DNA of 53,227 bases from a candidate division WOR-1 bacterium RIFOXYB2_FULL_37_13. GTDB taxonomy: Bacteria > Margulisbacteria > WOR-1 > XYC2-FULL-46-14 > XYC2-FULL-37-10. The first letter of the stretch is position 1, and each line of letters begins with the position of its first letter. The translations under genes were made by a program, and so were the position numbers. Below the pieces are notes generated by a model. That model saw only the letters and a list, made by a program, of their open reading frames with translations. It had not been told where the DNA came from and did not search any database. The stretch is from assembly GCA_001771535.1 (NCBI GenBank), contig MEUB01000027.1, positions 84,601 to 137,827 on the forward strand, read 5' to 3'. Positions 1-8,938 of the stretch are shown one piece after another.

Positions 1-609
1 AGAAAAAAGAGGATTCGAATAAACATCGTCATAAACAAATACTTTTTCATTTTTAATTAATTTTGACAGTGCAATTGTCACAATATTTTGCCTTTCAAAA
101 GAATGATTCCAACCATACATCAGAATTGGACGGACGATAGCAAAAGGGATCTCTGTTTTTTTAACAACTTCTTCGCCTTGTAATTTTGTCTGCCCATAAT
201 AATTCTTTGGTTCAGCATGGTCATCTTCACTGTAAGGCGCATTTTCGCCATCATAAATGCCATTCGAAGATATATGTATCAAAGTCGAATTATATCTTTC
301 GCATAAAGAGAGAATATTCTTTACGCCATTTACATTTACTTCCAATGTGATTCCTCTATTATTGTGAGCAAAATCTGGGCTGCCTATGCTTGCTGTGTGG
401 ATAACCACATTTGGACGAAAATCATTGAAAAGACTTTCATATCCGCTTTTATCTCGAATGTCCAACATCAGATATTTTACCTGTCCGTGACTTTCAGCAA
501 CATAATTTCCAGTATAAGTAGCCATTATCTCATCGCCATCATCATTTTTTTCAATTAATGCTTTACCTAAAAGCCCTGTGCCTCCTGTAATTAAGACTTT
601 ATTTTGCAT
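1..609 (-). CDS. RmlD-like NAD(P)-dependent sugar reductase/epimerase, partial (C-terminus outside window)
   Basis: This is the N-terminal 203 residues of an extended short-chain dehydrogenase; the frame stays open to the window edge. The start region MQNKVLITGGTGLLGKAL carries the GGTGxxG dinucleotide motif. Residues near 120 (HISSNGIYDG) and the YYGQTK motif near 145 supply the Ser, Tyr and Lys of the catalytic triad. The YGxTKxxGE context is typical of RmlD (dTDP-4-dehydrorhamnose reductase) and related 4-keto reductases. The ATG at 609 overlaps the end of the upstream GT2 gene by 11 bases, so it continues the same operon. It probably makes a 6-deoxyhexose nucleotide. The exact substrate is not decided by what is visible, and no other rhamnose gene is in the window. 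Confidence 0.85.
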   Translation of the reverse strand, partial: MQNKVLITGGTGLLGKALIEKNDDGDEIMATYTGNYVAESHGQVKYLMLDIRDKSGYESLFNDFRPNVVIHTASIGSPDFAHNNRGITLEVNVNGVKNILSLCERYNSTLIHISSNGIYDGENAPYSEDDHAEPKNYYGQTKLQGEEVVKKTEIPFAIVRPILMYGWNHSFERQNIVTIALSKLIKNEKVFVYDDVYSNPLFS

Positions 610-1621
610 GCTTTTTCCCATATATTAATATTTTTCTTAAAAATGGCAGTATTTTACTAAGAATAAACAACTTTTTCAGTTTTTTAAATCTTTTTACTCC
701 AACCGTGCGATAAATACAGGTAGTTAATATAAATATTATCTGATCATAACCCGGCATACCAAACTCATTTTTTAATCTCTTAAAAGACAGTAAAGATTGC
801 ACAAATGCAATTTTCCATCCCATCTCTAGGATTGCTTCACGAATAGCAAGAAAATAAAACTGTTTCTTAAAAGTATTCAATTTAACATTAGTAACTTTAC
901 TCAAAGATACAGTTGCAAGAAAATCATCAATAAACAATGAAACGAATTCTTTCTCATCCGCAGTTCCTGTCCTTTGCTTTAAAATTTTTTCCCTGACAAT
1001 AATATTTTTGATACCTATATTAGCAAGCTTATCCGCTATTTTAAGAAAGATATGGACATGCAACCATTTTCTCCCTAAACAGGCGGGATTTATCATTTTG
1101 GGCATATAATATTTAGCATTAATAATATTTGACGACATCAAAGTCGCTTTATGCAGTACCTGATCACAATAGGTTTGCTGATCGACCAGCTCATAAGAAA
1201 TGGAACGATTCATTCGCGGAAATTCATTTGGTGTTCCCTCTTGAAGCTCAGAATCAAGATACATCATGCCAAAATCAGGATGTTTTAAAATTATTGCAAT
1301 AATTTCTTTTAAATATCTAACATCCAAAAGATCATCATCGCCCATTAGCCATATATATTGGCTCGCATCATACTTAAAAATTTTAAGGATATTTAAATCA
1401 AAGCCTTCATTCCTGTCATTACAAAAATATTTTAAATTATTATTGTGTTGATATTTTTTAAGTATGGCCAATGTCCCATCTGTTGAACCATTATCAAAAA
1501 TCAATATGTTAATTTCTTGACTTTGACAAGGAAACACAATTTCAGAAAGCAAGCGATCTAAATATTTTGCCCTATTGTAGGTAGGGATGCAGATCGACAG
1601 CAAAGGTTTATTTTTATTCAT
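599..1621 (-). CDS. Glycosyltransferase family 2 (abequosyltransferase-like)
   Basis: This 340-residue protein has a complete GT-A nucleotide-sugar domain at its N-terminus. LSICIPTYNRAKYLDRLL opens the fold, IFDNGSTDGT follows near residue 40, and the metal-binding acidic run WLMGDDDLL lies near residue 93. The DDD motif and the NDRNEGF segment resemble O-antigen GT2 enzymes such as abequosyltransferase RfbV. The C-terminal half is basic and partly hydrophobic, which suits peripheral attachment at the inner membrane on the cytoplasmic side. It starts at ATG 1621, 12 bases after the upstream gene. Donor and acceptor cannot be read from the sequence; a dideoxy or amino sugar donor made in this locus is an inference. 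Confidence 0.9.
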   Translation of the reverse strand: MNKNKPLLSICIPTYNRAKYLDRLLSEIVFPCQSQEINILIFDNGSTDGTLAILKKYQHNNNLKYFCNDRNEGFDLNILKIFKYDASQYIWLMGDDDLLDVRYLKEIIAIILKHPDFGMMYLDSELQEGTPNEFPRMNRSISYELVDQQTYCDQVLHKATLMSSNIINAKYYMPKMINPACLGRKWLHVHIFLKIADKLANIGIKNIIVREKILKQRTGTADEKEFVSLFIDDFLATVSLSKVTNVKLNTFKKQFYFLAIREAILEMGWKIAFVQSLLSFKRLKNEFGMPGYDQIIFILTTCIYRTVGVKRFKKLKKLFILSKILPFLRKILIYGKKHAK

Positions 1622-1633
1622 ATATTTATCATG

Positions 1634-2923
1634 TCAATCCTTTAAAATTAACTTTTTCATAAAACTTATATCAAAAGGTGTTTTAATGTAATCATTGAAA
1701 ACAGAAGAATCAATTTTTATTTTGTTTTTCAAGATATATAGCAACTCTGCCTCATTCTTTGCTACAGGCACACGCGAATCAGAACCATCAAATGGATTAA
1801 CTAAACGATACTTAGATCCCCAGGCATAATCATTAACTGACGGCTCATAAACTATATAATTTATCCCGCAATAGATCGATTCCAATATCGATGTTGAAGA
1901 ATTTCCAATAACAAGGCTTGATTGATTAAACAAATTCTTTAAAGGCTTTATTTCTATTTTATAAAAATCATTATCTATATATCCTTTGTACCATTCTGTA
2001 TTTTCAGATGGATGAAGTTTAAGTGTAACATATTTTACACCAAGTTTTTCAAGTGTTTTTTGTATTGAGTAAAGATAAAGGATTGAAATCCCTCTATCAA
2101 ACAAATTAACCCCCATTGAATCACAATGCCAAGAAATTGATGGATATCCTAAAACCAAAATGTTTCCAAGATCAAATTTCAAATCTTTCAGGTTAAATTC
2201 TTTATAATACGGATGGCCAGAAACAAATACTTTCTTACTATCTACTCCAGCATTAATATAATTTTCTTTTATTTTTTCTCCCCAAACCACAAGATAATTA
2301 GATCTATTATCATTAATATTTTCATAATGCTGAGTCAATCCATGCAACAGAATAAAGCTTGGCCTATTCATTTTTCGAAATATTTTTATATTCCAATTTT
2401 CAAAGAACGGCATATCCGCGTGCACACATAAAGCCTTGAAATCATTCTTAATATAAAAGCGTTTTAAAATCTCTTCAGCCTCAATGATTTTATTTAAGAA
2501 TTCTGGGCCAATAATTTCATTGAAGTTTTTTGCCATCAAAAAACTTTTTAGATAATTTATTATTTTCTTTATATGTTTTGGAGGATATCCTCTGACAAAT
2601 TGTCTAATCCATGGCGGCAAAAAGACGTTAAATCCTATATTTTCAAGTTCATCATTATATGTAAAATAAGCAAATGAAAGTAGTTTAGGTTTATCATTTA
2701 CAGGGTATGCCTTAAAAAGACCTTTGCAATATCTTAAAATATCCTTTAGATTTTCTTTAATTGTTTCAATCTTTGGTTCATTTTTGCATTCTTCTGAAGG
2801 GCCTTTGAATTGATATCCATAGTGATAAATTCTACCGTCAAGCTGCCACTTTAGCGCATCAAGCAACTCTTTATCTATCGGGTAGTTTTCTTTTAAATAA
2901 TCAATTAAGTAAAAGTTTTTCAT
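1634..2923 (-). CDS. Putative GT-B-fold surface-polysaccharide transferase
   Basis: This 429-residue protein is not one I recognise by name. Its C-terminal half looks like the second Rossmann domain of GT-B or CDP-glycerol transferase-type enzymes: [12 protein letters not shown] near 300, then [26 protein letters not shown] near 340, where a Gly-Asn-Ser-Ser/Thr donor loop precedes a Glu. The middle part ([12 protein letters not shown], then [15 protein letters not shown] and VFVSGHPYY) fits the acceptor-to-donor domain transition of that fold. There is no signal peptide or membrane segment. Its ATG at 2923 lies inside the upstream DegT-like gene (23-base overlap), so the two are probably translated together. 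A transferase of a sugar or phosphoglycerol unit is the best guess. Confidence 0.6.
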
Positions 2924-3899
2924 TGTTTTCGAGAAATTTTAATAATAAATCTATTTTATCCATCATCCCATGAATAGGCACAGCTAAACATTTTTCATAT
3001 TTAGGTTTAAAAGGATTGCCTGACCAATTAAAATGATAAATTTCTGTTTCAATATGATGTTTTAACATCAGCAATTTTTTAAATTCTAACATGATATCTA
3101 TAGAAAACCCTTTTAATATAGGTGCAATGCCAGGACCAGCACCATTTTCAATTGCTTTCTTCATCCATAAAGGCCAAGAGCCTGATAATTTATTGTTCAG
3201 TAATTTTTCCGCGTTTTTCTGCCTTAGTAATTTTTCAATTTCAATAGCTTTTAAAATATTGTTATTGATAACCCATCTTTCCAAATCGGATATAATAGCC
3301 TTTATATTTTCTTTAAAAAAATAATTAAAAATCTTAGATTTTTGTTTTTTTTCTATTGTTTCCATTATTCGTAGATTTTTTTCAGATTCAATGTCTGGCG
3401 TAAAGCTGAGCAGCTTGCTATTATGTAAAGCAAGCCCTCCGCCTGAAAGCCCTAAAATTTTGGAAAAACTTACTATTTGGATAGAATTATACTTCAATTC
3501 ATTTTTTGCATTAAAATGGGCTGAATCAACCATATCTTGAATAATGATAGTTTTTTTTGACCAATCCATTATCTGTTTTATCGCCTCATCTATAAATGGC
3601 CATCCCCACTGTTCATACAGCAATACTGCATCAACATGAATTTTGTGGCTTAACACTTCATACATTGGAATTGGAGTACAAACCCTTGCAATAGCATTAA
3701 TTACGCATTGTGAACTCCATTCTGGGAAAGCAACGCGGTTCGACCTGCCTAGTCCAATATGATGCAATGAGTAACTTATGGCTTGCCGTCCACTTGGGAA
3801 AACGTACCTTAACTTAAATGGCTTATCACCTTCAATCAGTAGTTGATTTAAAGGCTGATTTCTCCATAATCCTATTTTTTTCTTATCACTATTTCCCAT
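2901..3899 (-). CDS. Divergent DegT/DnrJ-like PLP-dependent protein
   Basis: This 332-residue protein keeps a thin DegT aminotransferase skeleton. [16 protein letters not shown] near residue 35 stands where sugar aminotransferases have [19 protein letters not shown] near 130 supplies the Asp that pairs with the PLP pyridine nitrogen, and [15 protein letters not shown] near 150 supplies the Schiff-base Lys followed by the Gly-rich turn. The canonical TTGEGG sequence is missing and the N-terminal segment is replaced. It could still be a sugar transaminase or a PLP dehydratase of the same fold, but the substrate loop does not match the four ordinary DegT proteins in this window. It begins 10 bases after the methyltransferase at 3910. 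Confidence 0.6.
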
Positions 3900-3909
3900 T
3901 TTAAATTGC

Positions 3910-4632
3910 TCAATCAGTTTTTATTATAAGAATATCTTCACGAGTATTGCCAAAAGGTAAGTTTTCTGGTTGGGAAAGAACGTAAGTAGAATATCCTTCT
4001 TTTTGATATTTTCTTACTATTTCTGCAACAAAATCATCATCAAATTCAACTAATTCATCATCTTTATCAAAACAACCTTGATTCCCAGAAGTTTCACTAT
4101 TGACCAAGGCTTGCCATTCTTTTAAGAATTTTCTTCCACGATTAGAATTAATAAAACGATTTTTCAAGGATGAATTAGGAATATCTCCGAATAATGCCTT
4201 CCCTCCAGGAGAAAGAAGTCGCAAAGATTTATTGATAAATTCAAACACTTCATCGCGATTTTTAAGATAATGAAGTACGCTGTAACATAAGATTTTACTA
4301 TATACATCATCAATGGCAACATCCAAAAAATTGCCAGGTATAAAATTAATATTTTCACCTTTGGGGAATCTTCTTTTTAATAGTTCAATACATGAAATAT
4401 GATCAATTCCATCAATAGTATCAACTGCAAACGAAAGAGGAATTAATAAATTGCCTGCTCCACATCCTATTTCAAGTAAAGAATCATTAGATTTAAGATT
4501 AAGTTTTTTAATCACATCTGCAACAATATTTTTTTCTGATTCTTCCTGAACTTTAAGTCTTCCTGATATTTCTGTATAATTACTAAAGTTTTCTGCGATT
4601 CTTCCATAACTTTCAAAAGATTTTCTGCTCAT
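3910..4632 (-). CDS. Class I SAM-dependent methyltransferase
   Basis: This is a 240-residue soluble methyltransferase. Motif I is [15 protein letters not shown] near residue 55, an acidic residue follows at the end of strand 2 (GIDHIS), and the post-II block [24 protein letters not shown] is followed by [13 protein letters not shown]. This is the Methyltransf_11/25 type, which methylates O, N or C of small molecules. The gene starts one base after the FemAB-like gene and closes the run that includes ACP and KAS III. A role in methylating the acyl group or the sugar made by that run is an inference from position only. Confidence 0.85.
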
Positions 4633-4633
4633 T

Positions 4634-5731
4634 TTATTCCCCTCTTTGTTGTAATACTAGTGAGTTAAGATTGCTTAATATCTTTTCATGCATAAATTGC
4701 TTATCATAATATTTAATACCTCGGTGTACTGTAATTGTTTTCCCTCCAAATCCCCTTTTAAACAATGAAATATCAATATCCTTTTGATTTGGGTTGTCAT
4801 ATAGCTGTGAACTATATTGTTGCAAACCTATTTCATAACAAACAAAACCATTGTTTTTTAACCATTTTACTGTCTCCCATTGAATAATATGCGAAATTGG
4901 TACATCAACTTTTGCATCAGGATCATCAGAAGCAGAACCATAATATGCTGCATTTTTATAAGTAATTATTAATGAGAAACCGATATATATATTATTGTAC
5001 TTTAATCCGCATAATACTCCATTTCCATCAAGAATCCATTTATACATCATATCAAATGTTACAAGAGGTCTAGTTATTCTTCCCGATGCTTTGTGATGAA
5101 GAAGTCGATAAAAATTAAATATATCTTTTGTAATATTATTTTTATCAAAGATATCAACCACATAAGCTTTTTCACCCCTTTTTATGTCATATTTGTGACC
5201 TTTTCGCACATCACGATTTAAGGTTTCATAAGATGAGGTTAAATCTAGAATTTGAGTATTAAGTGAATGATTAAAATAACCATATTTCATTAAATAATTA
5301 AAACTTAACTGCTTTAGACTCTGTGGATAATTTGCTAATGGCACAAAGCTAAAAGCTGCGCTTTTTACATTATTCTTACAAGCAAAATCATCAACAAAAG
5401 AAAAGATTAGCTTCCGTACCTTTTCTTTTCTTTCGTCAGAAATATCGGTTTTTAATGCGGGGTGAACCTCATATCCCCCCATAATAGAATTTGAAAAAAT
5501 ATTTATTTCATGATCATTGCAATTAACTTCTTCCAGAAGTAAAGGACAAATTGCCATAATTCCAACATCATCATAAACCATGAAAGATAATGATCGAACA
5601 TTGTTTTCATGGTGGCATGCAATGGAAAATTCTAAATAATCCGTTGTATGCCAAAACCAGGCATCATCAGATTTTAAACAAAATTCATTCCAATCTTGGT
5701 ATTTATCTTTTGTTAATGGAACTATTTTCAT
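4634..5731 (-). CDS. FemAB/CelD-like (Acetyltransf_6 type) acyl or aminoacyl transferase
   Basis: This 365-residue protein has the layout of tandem-GNAT FemAB-like proteins. The N-terminal part begins MKIVPLTKDKYQDWNEF and contains the Trp/His-rich WFWHTTDYL. The mid segment RDVRKGHKYDIKRGEK near residue 195 matches the conserved basic stretch of FemX/CelD proteins. The C-terminal GNAT-like part has GVLCGLKYNNIYIGFSLI and the YYGSASDDPD block that precedes the substrate loop. Family members transfer aminoacyl groups from tRNA or acyl groups from carrier thioesters to amines. It overlaps the GNAT gene by 4 bases (ATGA), so it probably works with the ACP/KAS III products. A peptidoglycan cross-bridge role is possible but unsupported by neighbours. 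Confidence 0.7.
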   Translation of the reverse strand: MKIVPLTKDKYQDWNEFCLKSDDAWFWHTTDYLEFSIACHHENNVRSLSFMVYDDVGIMAICPLLLEEVNCNDHEINIFSNSIMGGYEVHPALKTDISDERKEKVRKLIFSFVDDFACKNNVKSAAFSFVPLANYPQSLKQLSFNYLMKYGYFNHSLNTQILDLTSSYETLNRDVRKGHKYDIKRGEKAYVVDIFDKNNITKDIFNFYRLLHHKASGRITRPLVTFDMMYKWILDGNGVLCGLKYNNIYIGFSLIITYKNAAYYGSASDDPDAKVDVPISHIIQWETVKWLKNNGFVCYEIGLQQYSSQLYDNPNQKDIDISLFKRGFGGKTITVHRGIKYYDKQFMHEKILSNLNSLVLQQRGE

Positions 5732-6246
5732 TCGTTTTTGTAATATTCCTCAGCTAAGATGCTAACAATTACACTATCCCAATATTTCCCATCCCAAAAT
5801 ACAGTTTGTCTCAAAACTCCTTCTTGTTTAAATCCACATTTTAAGGCCAGTTTTATTCCTCCTTGATTAAATGCCCATGCTTCCCCCCACAAACGGTTTA
5901 AATTGTACTCATCAAAACACTTTTTCTTTAAAAAATCATACACTCCTATCCCTAAAGCAACATCTGTGACTGAATTTGTTTTCTTCCCTAAATAATAAGA
6001 AATTTCTGCAGAACGATCCTTCCAGTTAATATGAGTTAACCCACATATTCCAACAGGCGCATCGTCCATCAAAACTATAAACATGTCATCTAATTTTGAA
6101 ATGGAAATATGCTCAAACCAACGCATTTGATTTAACATATTCAAAAGCCTATATTCCCTAAAAAGCCTTCTTAACTGTTCTTCGTTACGCCAATCCCGCA
6201 GTAAAGCCAAATCTTCCTTTTCAACTTGTCGAAAGTTTGTTTTCAC
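5728..6246 (-). CDS. GNAT N-acyltransferase, PseH/RimJ-like
   Basis: This single-domain GNAT protein has 172 residues. FRQVEKEDLALLRDWRNEEQ at the N-terminus matches the WRN motif of RimJ/RimL and PseH-type sugar N-acetyltransferases. ISYYLGKKTNSVTDVALGIG covers the acyl-CoA pyrophosphate loop, and NQGGIKLALKCGFKQEGVLR is the classical motif B helix. PseH acetylates the 4-amino group of UDP-4-amino-4,6-dideoxy-AltNAc, the product of PseC, and pseB/pseC homologues lie 9 kb upstream. Because ACP, KAS III and a reductase sit immediately upstream, a longer acyl donor is also possible. The start is GTG at 6246, chosen because GGAGG lies 8 bases ahead of it. Confidence 0.8.
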   Translation of the reverse strand: MKTNFRQVEKEDLALLRDWRNEEQLRRLFREYRLLNMLNQMRWFEHISISKLDDMFIVLMDDAPVGICGLTHINWKDRSAEISYYLGKKTNSVTDVALGIGVYDFLKKKCFDEYNLNRLWGEAWAFNQGGIKLALKCGFKQEGVLRQTVFWDGKYWDSVIVSILAEEYYKNE

Positions 6247-6266
6247 TTTTTATTCCTCCTAATAAA

Positions 6267-6950
6267 TTATATCCCCCCATCAATATTAATTGATGCGCCA
6301 TTTACATATTGTGATTTAATTAAAAATTCTATTGCATTAAAAATATCTATTGATTTTCCTAAGGTTTTTGACGGGACTTGTTGCAATAATTTTTTTTGCA
6401 TCCCTTCATTCAGTTGATTGTATAATCCAACTTCAAAATGCCCTAAAATCAATATATTTGATGTAATATTAAATCTAGCATATTCTTTAGCTAAAACATT
6501 CGACATTCCTATCAATCCCATCTTACTTGCAGAGTATGCAATTGTCCCTGTATCCCCATCCACAGCACCACGGGAAGAAATATGAATTATTCTTCCCCAT
6601 CTTTCCTGAATCATCTTAGAAAGTAATGCTTGTGTAAGAAGAAAATTTCCCTTTAAATTAACTCCCATTATTCGATCCCAATCAGATTCAGAACAATTTG
6701 CAGCCAAAGAATCAATCTTTAAGGCAGCAAAATGAATTAGTGTTACTTTAGAAATTTTATTCTTCCATTTATCAATAAAAATTTTAATATCTGACGGGCT
6801 TTCTAAATTTAATTGCTCATAAGTTAAATGCTCATCCGACGAAATCTGAGGCTTTGTTTTATTGTAAATGCCTATTACTTGATCAATATCTAAAAGAAAA
6901 GGCAATATTTCTCGACCAATTCCTCCTGAAGCACCAGTTAAAATAATCAT
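6267..6950 (-). CDS. Short-chain dehydrogenase/reductase, FabG-like
   Basis: This 227-residue classical SDR starts MIILTGASGGIGREI (nucleotide motif TGxxxGIG). Later comes HISSRGAVDGDTGTIAYSAS, followed by Lys, giving the Ser-Tyr-Lys triad intact, and it ends SINIDGGI like FabG. Its place directly after KAS III and ACP points to reduction of a 3-ketoacyl-ACP to the 3-hydroxyacyl form in the cytoplasm. Direct action on a sugar ketone is the alternative. I place the start at ATG 6950, which overlaps the KAS III stop as ATGA; a GTG at 6965 is in frame but has no better ribosome site. Confidence 0.85.
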   Translation of the reverse strand: MIILTGASGGIGREILPFLLDIDQVIGIYNKTKPQISSDEHLTYEQLNLESPSDIKIFIDKWKNKISKVTLIHFAALKIDSLAANCSESDWDRIMGVNLKGNFLLTQALLSKMIQERWGRIIHISSRGAVDGDTGTIAYSASKMGLIGMSNVLAKEYARFNITSNILILGHFEVGLYNQLNEGMQKKLLQQVPSKTLGKSIDIFNAIEFLIKSQYVNGASINIDGGI

Positions 6951-7924
6951 ATATTCATTCCCCACTCAATCAAGCAGGCTCCCCAGGAAAGACCCACTCC
7001 AAAACCAACAAGCATAACCAATTTTTTTTTCTTTAAATATCCTTGTTCTGACGCATCCTTTAAAGCTATTGGGATTGATGCAGAAACGGTGTTCCCTACA
7101 TCCTTGTAATTAATAAATACCTTTTCTGACGAAAGATTTAAACGGCGTATTATATTATCTATCACTAACTTACTTGCCTGATGAAAAACAAATAAATCAA
7201 TTTCTTCAATACTCTTTTCTGCCTTTTTCAGTAATTCATTAATACACCTTGGAACCACATCCATGGTAAACATAAAAACATTAGAACCATTCATAAATAA
7301 TTTGCCTTCTTTTTCTCCGTCTTTAGCTTTTCGCATCCCACTTGATCGAACAATCAGATCACTGTAACCAGATCCATCTGTACCCATTTCAAATGGCCCC
7401 AAGGTATTCCTTTCGCCAACAGCCAAAAGTACAGCAGAAGCCCCATCACTAAACAATGGACGACATGTACGATCCGATTTATCAATATATTTAGTATAAG
7501 TCTCGCTACAAATTAATAAGCCTTTCTTAGCAATTTTTGATTCAATCAAAGATCCCCCAAGTGCCAAACCATAAATAAAACCCGAACATCCAAGATTGAC
7601 ATCAAAAGCAGCACATTCCTTTTTAATCCCTAGACGATCCTGCAAAATACAGGCTGAAGTTGGCAAAGCATAATCTGGAGATTGTGTGACTAAAATAAGA
7701 AAATCAATATCTTTTCTTATTCCATCATTTGTAATTATTTTTTTACCTGCAAGCTCAGCCATATCGGTAGCAGTTTGACCAGGCTCTGAAATATGACGAA
7801 CAAAAACTCCTGTTTTCTTTTCAATTTCTTCAATACGCCAATCAGGATTATCGTTTTTAAGTACCTGCCCATCCTCTGTTTGAGGTGGAAGATAATATTC
7901 TATTGCCTTTATTTCTACCTTCAT
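6947..7924 (-). CDS. 3-oxoacyl-ACP synthase III (KAS III/FabH-like)
   Basis: This 325-residue ketoacyl synthase III carries the full catalytic triad: Cys113 in NLGCSGFIYGL, His249 in FVFHQASKLVIDN and Asn279 in YKDVGNTVSASIPIAL, close to C112/H244/N274 of E. coli FabH. The family condenses an acyl-CoA starter with malonyl-ACP. Here it is flanked by a dedicated ACP (20 bases upstream) and an SDR (overlapping downstream) inside a sugar locus, so it more likely makes a short 3-oxoacyl group for decorating a glycan than housekeeping fatty acids. No FabF, FabZ or malonyltransferase gene is present. As I recall, KAS III and ACP genes also occur in Pseudomonas flagellin-glycosylation islands, a useful parallel. 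Confidence 0.9.
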   Translation of the reverse strand: MKVEIKAIEYYLPPQTEDGQVLKNDNPDWRIEEIEKKTGVFVRHISEPGQTATDMAELAGKKIITNDGIRKDIDFLILVTQSPDYALPTSACILQDRLGIKKECAAFDVNLGCSGFIYGLALGGSLIESKIAKKGLLICSETYTKYIDKSDRTCRPLFSDGASAVLLAVGERNTLGPFEMGTDGSGYSDLIVRSSGMRKAKDGEKEGKLFMNGSNVFMFTMDVVPRCINELLKKAEKSIEEIDLFVFHQASKLVIDNIIRRLNLSSEKVFINYKDVGNTVSASIPIALKDASEQGYLKKKKLVMLVGFGVGLSWGACLIEWGMNI

Positions 7925-7944
7925 TATTTTTTACCAACAAACAA

Positions 7945-8187
7945 TTAAACTAAAGAATTATCTTTTAGTAATTGAATAATCTTATTAACTGAATCAGCAC
8001 TAGACATTTCCCTTATATTTGCGACCTTACCACCAAACCTTTTATCTAAAGCTACTAAAATGCTAAGATGTCCCAAAGAATCCCATTCTTCAACATTTTT
8101 AACTGAGCTATCAAAAGTTATCTTACCATCGCCCACATTTAATGCTTCTTGAATAATTTTTAACATTTCATTTTCTTTATTTCCCAT
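7945..8187 (-). CDS. Acyl carrier protein
   Basis: This is an 80-residue acyl carrier protein with the phosphopantetheine attachment site at Ser37 in EEWDSLGHLSIL, followed by the usual helix II. The N-terminal MGNKENEMLKIIQEAL corresponds to helix I. It resembles stand-alone ACPs of specialised clusters rather than AcpP, which has the DSLDTVEL signature; here it reads DSLGHLSI. It lies between KAS III (downstream, 20-base gap) and a methyltransferase (upstream, 23-base gap), so all three are probably made together. It would be charged by a phosphopantetheinyl transferase encoded elsewhere. Its likely job is to carry the acyl group built by KAS III and the SDR. Confidence 0.92.
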   Translation of the reverse strand: MGNKENEMLKIIQEALNVGDGKITFDSSVKNVEEWDSLGHLSILVALDKRFGGKVANIREMSSADSVNKIIQLLKDNSLV

Positions 8188-8210
8188 TGTTTTCTATCCT
8201 CCTCTTTTAA

Positions 8211-8936
8211 TTAATAATTATAAGCAATATAGACATCTGTATACCACAACACTAATCCAAATTTTTCGGTTATCTGTACACAGCCTTTTGCTTGCAAATT
8301 TCTCAATAATGGAATATGCTTCATCATTTCTTTTGGCAATGGCCATTCTTCATGCGCAACACGTTCAACATGTTTAAAGTTTCGTTGTGCAATGCTTTTT
8401 ATCTTATCTACATTTGAAAAAGATATAATTGGGAAAAATAAGCGCCCACCTGGGGTTAAATAATTGGAAGCTTCTTCAATTACTTGAACTACTAAAGATG
8501 ATCCGTCTAAACCAGAATTACATGGCACATTGGCAAACCAAGGAGAAATCTTTGCAATTTCATCAGATATACCAGAAACATCATCCACAATATAATCAAA
8601 CTTTTCCCCTAACCAAGGATTAAATAAAGATCCAGTTTTAGCTACAATAGGACATTTGTATTTGCTAGCATTTTCTAACGTACAAACAACAGCTGCTTCA
8701 CTTAGATCTGAAGCATAGAGTAATTCCTTAACTAAGCCTACTTGTTGCAAGGCAATTCCCATTACCCCACATCCGCATCCTAGGTCAAGCATTTTTTCCG
8801 GTTTATTGATTTTTTCTAGCACAGCTTTAAATAAAACTTTAGTAGTTCCAGTAGGGGTAAACACTCCTTCATCTATTTTCAAAGAAATCTCTTTTTTCTC
8901 ATCTATTGCAAATTTATAAAATGTTTGTTCATTCAT
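8211..8936 (-). CDS. Class I methyltransferase of the HemK/'MTS' type without the NPPY motif
   Basis: This 241-residue protein has a strong SAM motif I (MLDLGCGCGVMGIAL near residue 57) and YASDLSEAAVVCTLENAS as motif II, both as in PrmC/HemK and small-domain methyltransferases. Where those enzymes have NPPY, this one reads FDYIVDDVSGI, so it should not act on amide or exocyclic amino nitrogens by that mechanism. LTPGGRLFFPII follows as usual. The C-terminal 70 residues are not recognised. It sits 23 bases upstream of the ACP and 2 bases after a PseI-like synthase, bridging the acyl and nonulosonate modules. Methylation of the carrier-bound acyl group or of the sugar is plausible. Confidence 0.75.
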   Translation of the reverse strand: MNEQTFYKFAIDEKKEISLKIDEGVFTPTGTTKVLFKAVLEKINKPEKMLDLGCGCGVMGIALQQVGLVKELLYASDLSEAAVVCTLENASKYKCPIVAKTGSLFNPWLGEKFDYIVDDVSGISDEIAKISPWFANVPCNSGLDGSSLVVQVIEEASNYLTPGGRLFFPIISFSNVDKIKSIAQRNFKHVERVAHEEWPLPKEMMKHIPLLRNLQAKGCVQITEKFGLVLWYTDVYIAYNY

Positions 8937-8938
8937 TT

